Source: an uncultured Bacteroidales bacterium (GTDB lineage Bacteria > Bacteroidota > Bacteroidia > Bacteroidales > Paludibacteraceae). Taken from it: a stretch of 12,304 bases of DNA. The notes beneath the pieces are model-generated. The model was not told where the DNA came from. It did no database searches and saw nothing but the letters and a program-made list of their open reading frames with translations. Positions 12,216-12,304 of the stretch are shown here, piece by piece (the stretch's first letter is position 1; each line of letters begins with the position of its first letter). Location: contig CAKZZM010000060.1 in NCBI GenBank assembly GCA_937885465.1, forward strand, positions 1 through 12,304, given 5' to 3'. A program made the translations under genes and the position numbers.

Positions 12216-12304
12216 TTACTCCTTGCTCCAATCGGTGCTGAGCATGCGTTGATACGAGCGGTAGCGCCATTGGGCGTTGGACTTGGCGGCTTCGAAGAGT
12301 TCGG
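12216..12304 (-). CDS. C-terminal fragment of an unrecognised protein, running off the right edge
   Basis: Read on the minus strand from the edge, 28 open codons (ELFEAAKSNAQWRYRSY, then QRMLSTDWSKE) end at TAA (complement of 12216-12218). The codons are GC-rich like those of the small basic proteins and the composition is protein-like (charged and aromatic), which supports a real gene end. Too little is present to name the family. It converges with gene 11563 across the hairpin-filled region. Confidence 0.55.
   Translation of the reverse strand, partial: ELFEAAKSNAQWRYRSYQRMLSTDWSKE

Overview
The window looks like a chromosome segment of a Bacteroidota bacterium, most likely order Bacteroidales. 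Four sites match the lineage-specific promoter (a -33 TTG or TTTG, about 20 bases, then TAnnTTTG): 157-187 on the minus strand, and 260-290, 1617-1647 and 9390-9421 on the plus strand. Starts lack strong Shine-Dalgarno sequences. No tRNA, rRNA, transposase, integrase or CRISPR array is visible. Calls come from reading motifs; no database search was made.

Layout. (1) Bases 1-960: a minus-strand gene runs off the left edge. Divergent to it lies a small basic protein gene (516-959) with a structured leader of 11-base direct repeats and three hairpins. (2) Bases 960-1560: repeats only, namely three 47-base units with the same hairpin as the leader, then four ~97-base units that each carry two different perfect hairpins. 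(3) Bases 1617-2022: promoter, a long nested RNA fold and an intrinsic terminator, so either a free-standing non-coding RNA or an attenuating leader. (4) Bases 2075-9063: seven tightly packed AT-rich genes. They encode a DUF2628-like membrane protein, a four-helix membrane protein with a long extracytoplasmic coiled coil, a P-loop GTPase, two single-pass coiled-coil proteins of the same architecture, a retropepsin-like lipoprotein between those two, and a DUF2569-like membrane protein. (5) Bases 9064-10797: two terminators, a promoter, three small hypothetical genes and a terminator. (6) Bases 10943-12215: two more relatives of the first small basic protein, among 18-base tandem repeats and many hairpins. 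(7) From 12216 a minus-strand gene runs off the right edge.

How the parts may work together. Region 4 reads as one membrane complex. The GTPase should be cytosolic, facing the N-terminal domains of the two coiled-coil proteins, whose C-terminal beta-rich domains face the periplasm together with the protease and the coiled coil of the second protein. This is the strongest candidate for an undescribed system: perhaps envelope signalling or a GTPase-centred conflict system, by inference from motifs only.

The second candidate is the GC-rich small-protein family with its hairpins. Hairpins at opposite ends of the window share flanks and constant feet but differ by matched changes in both arms, which suggests the paired structure itself is kept.
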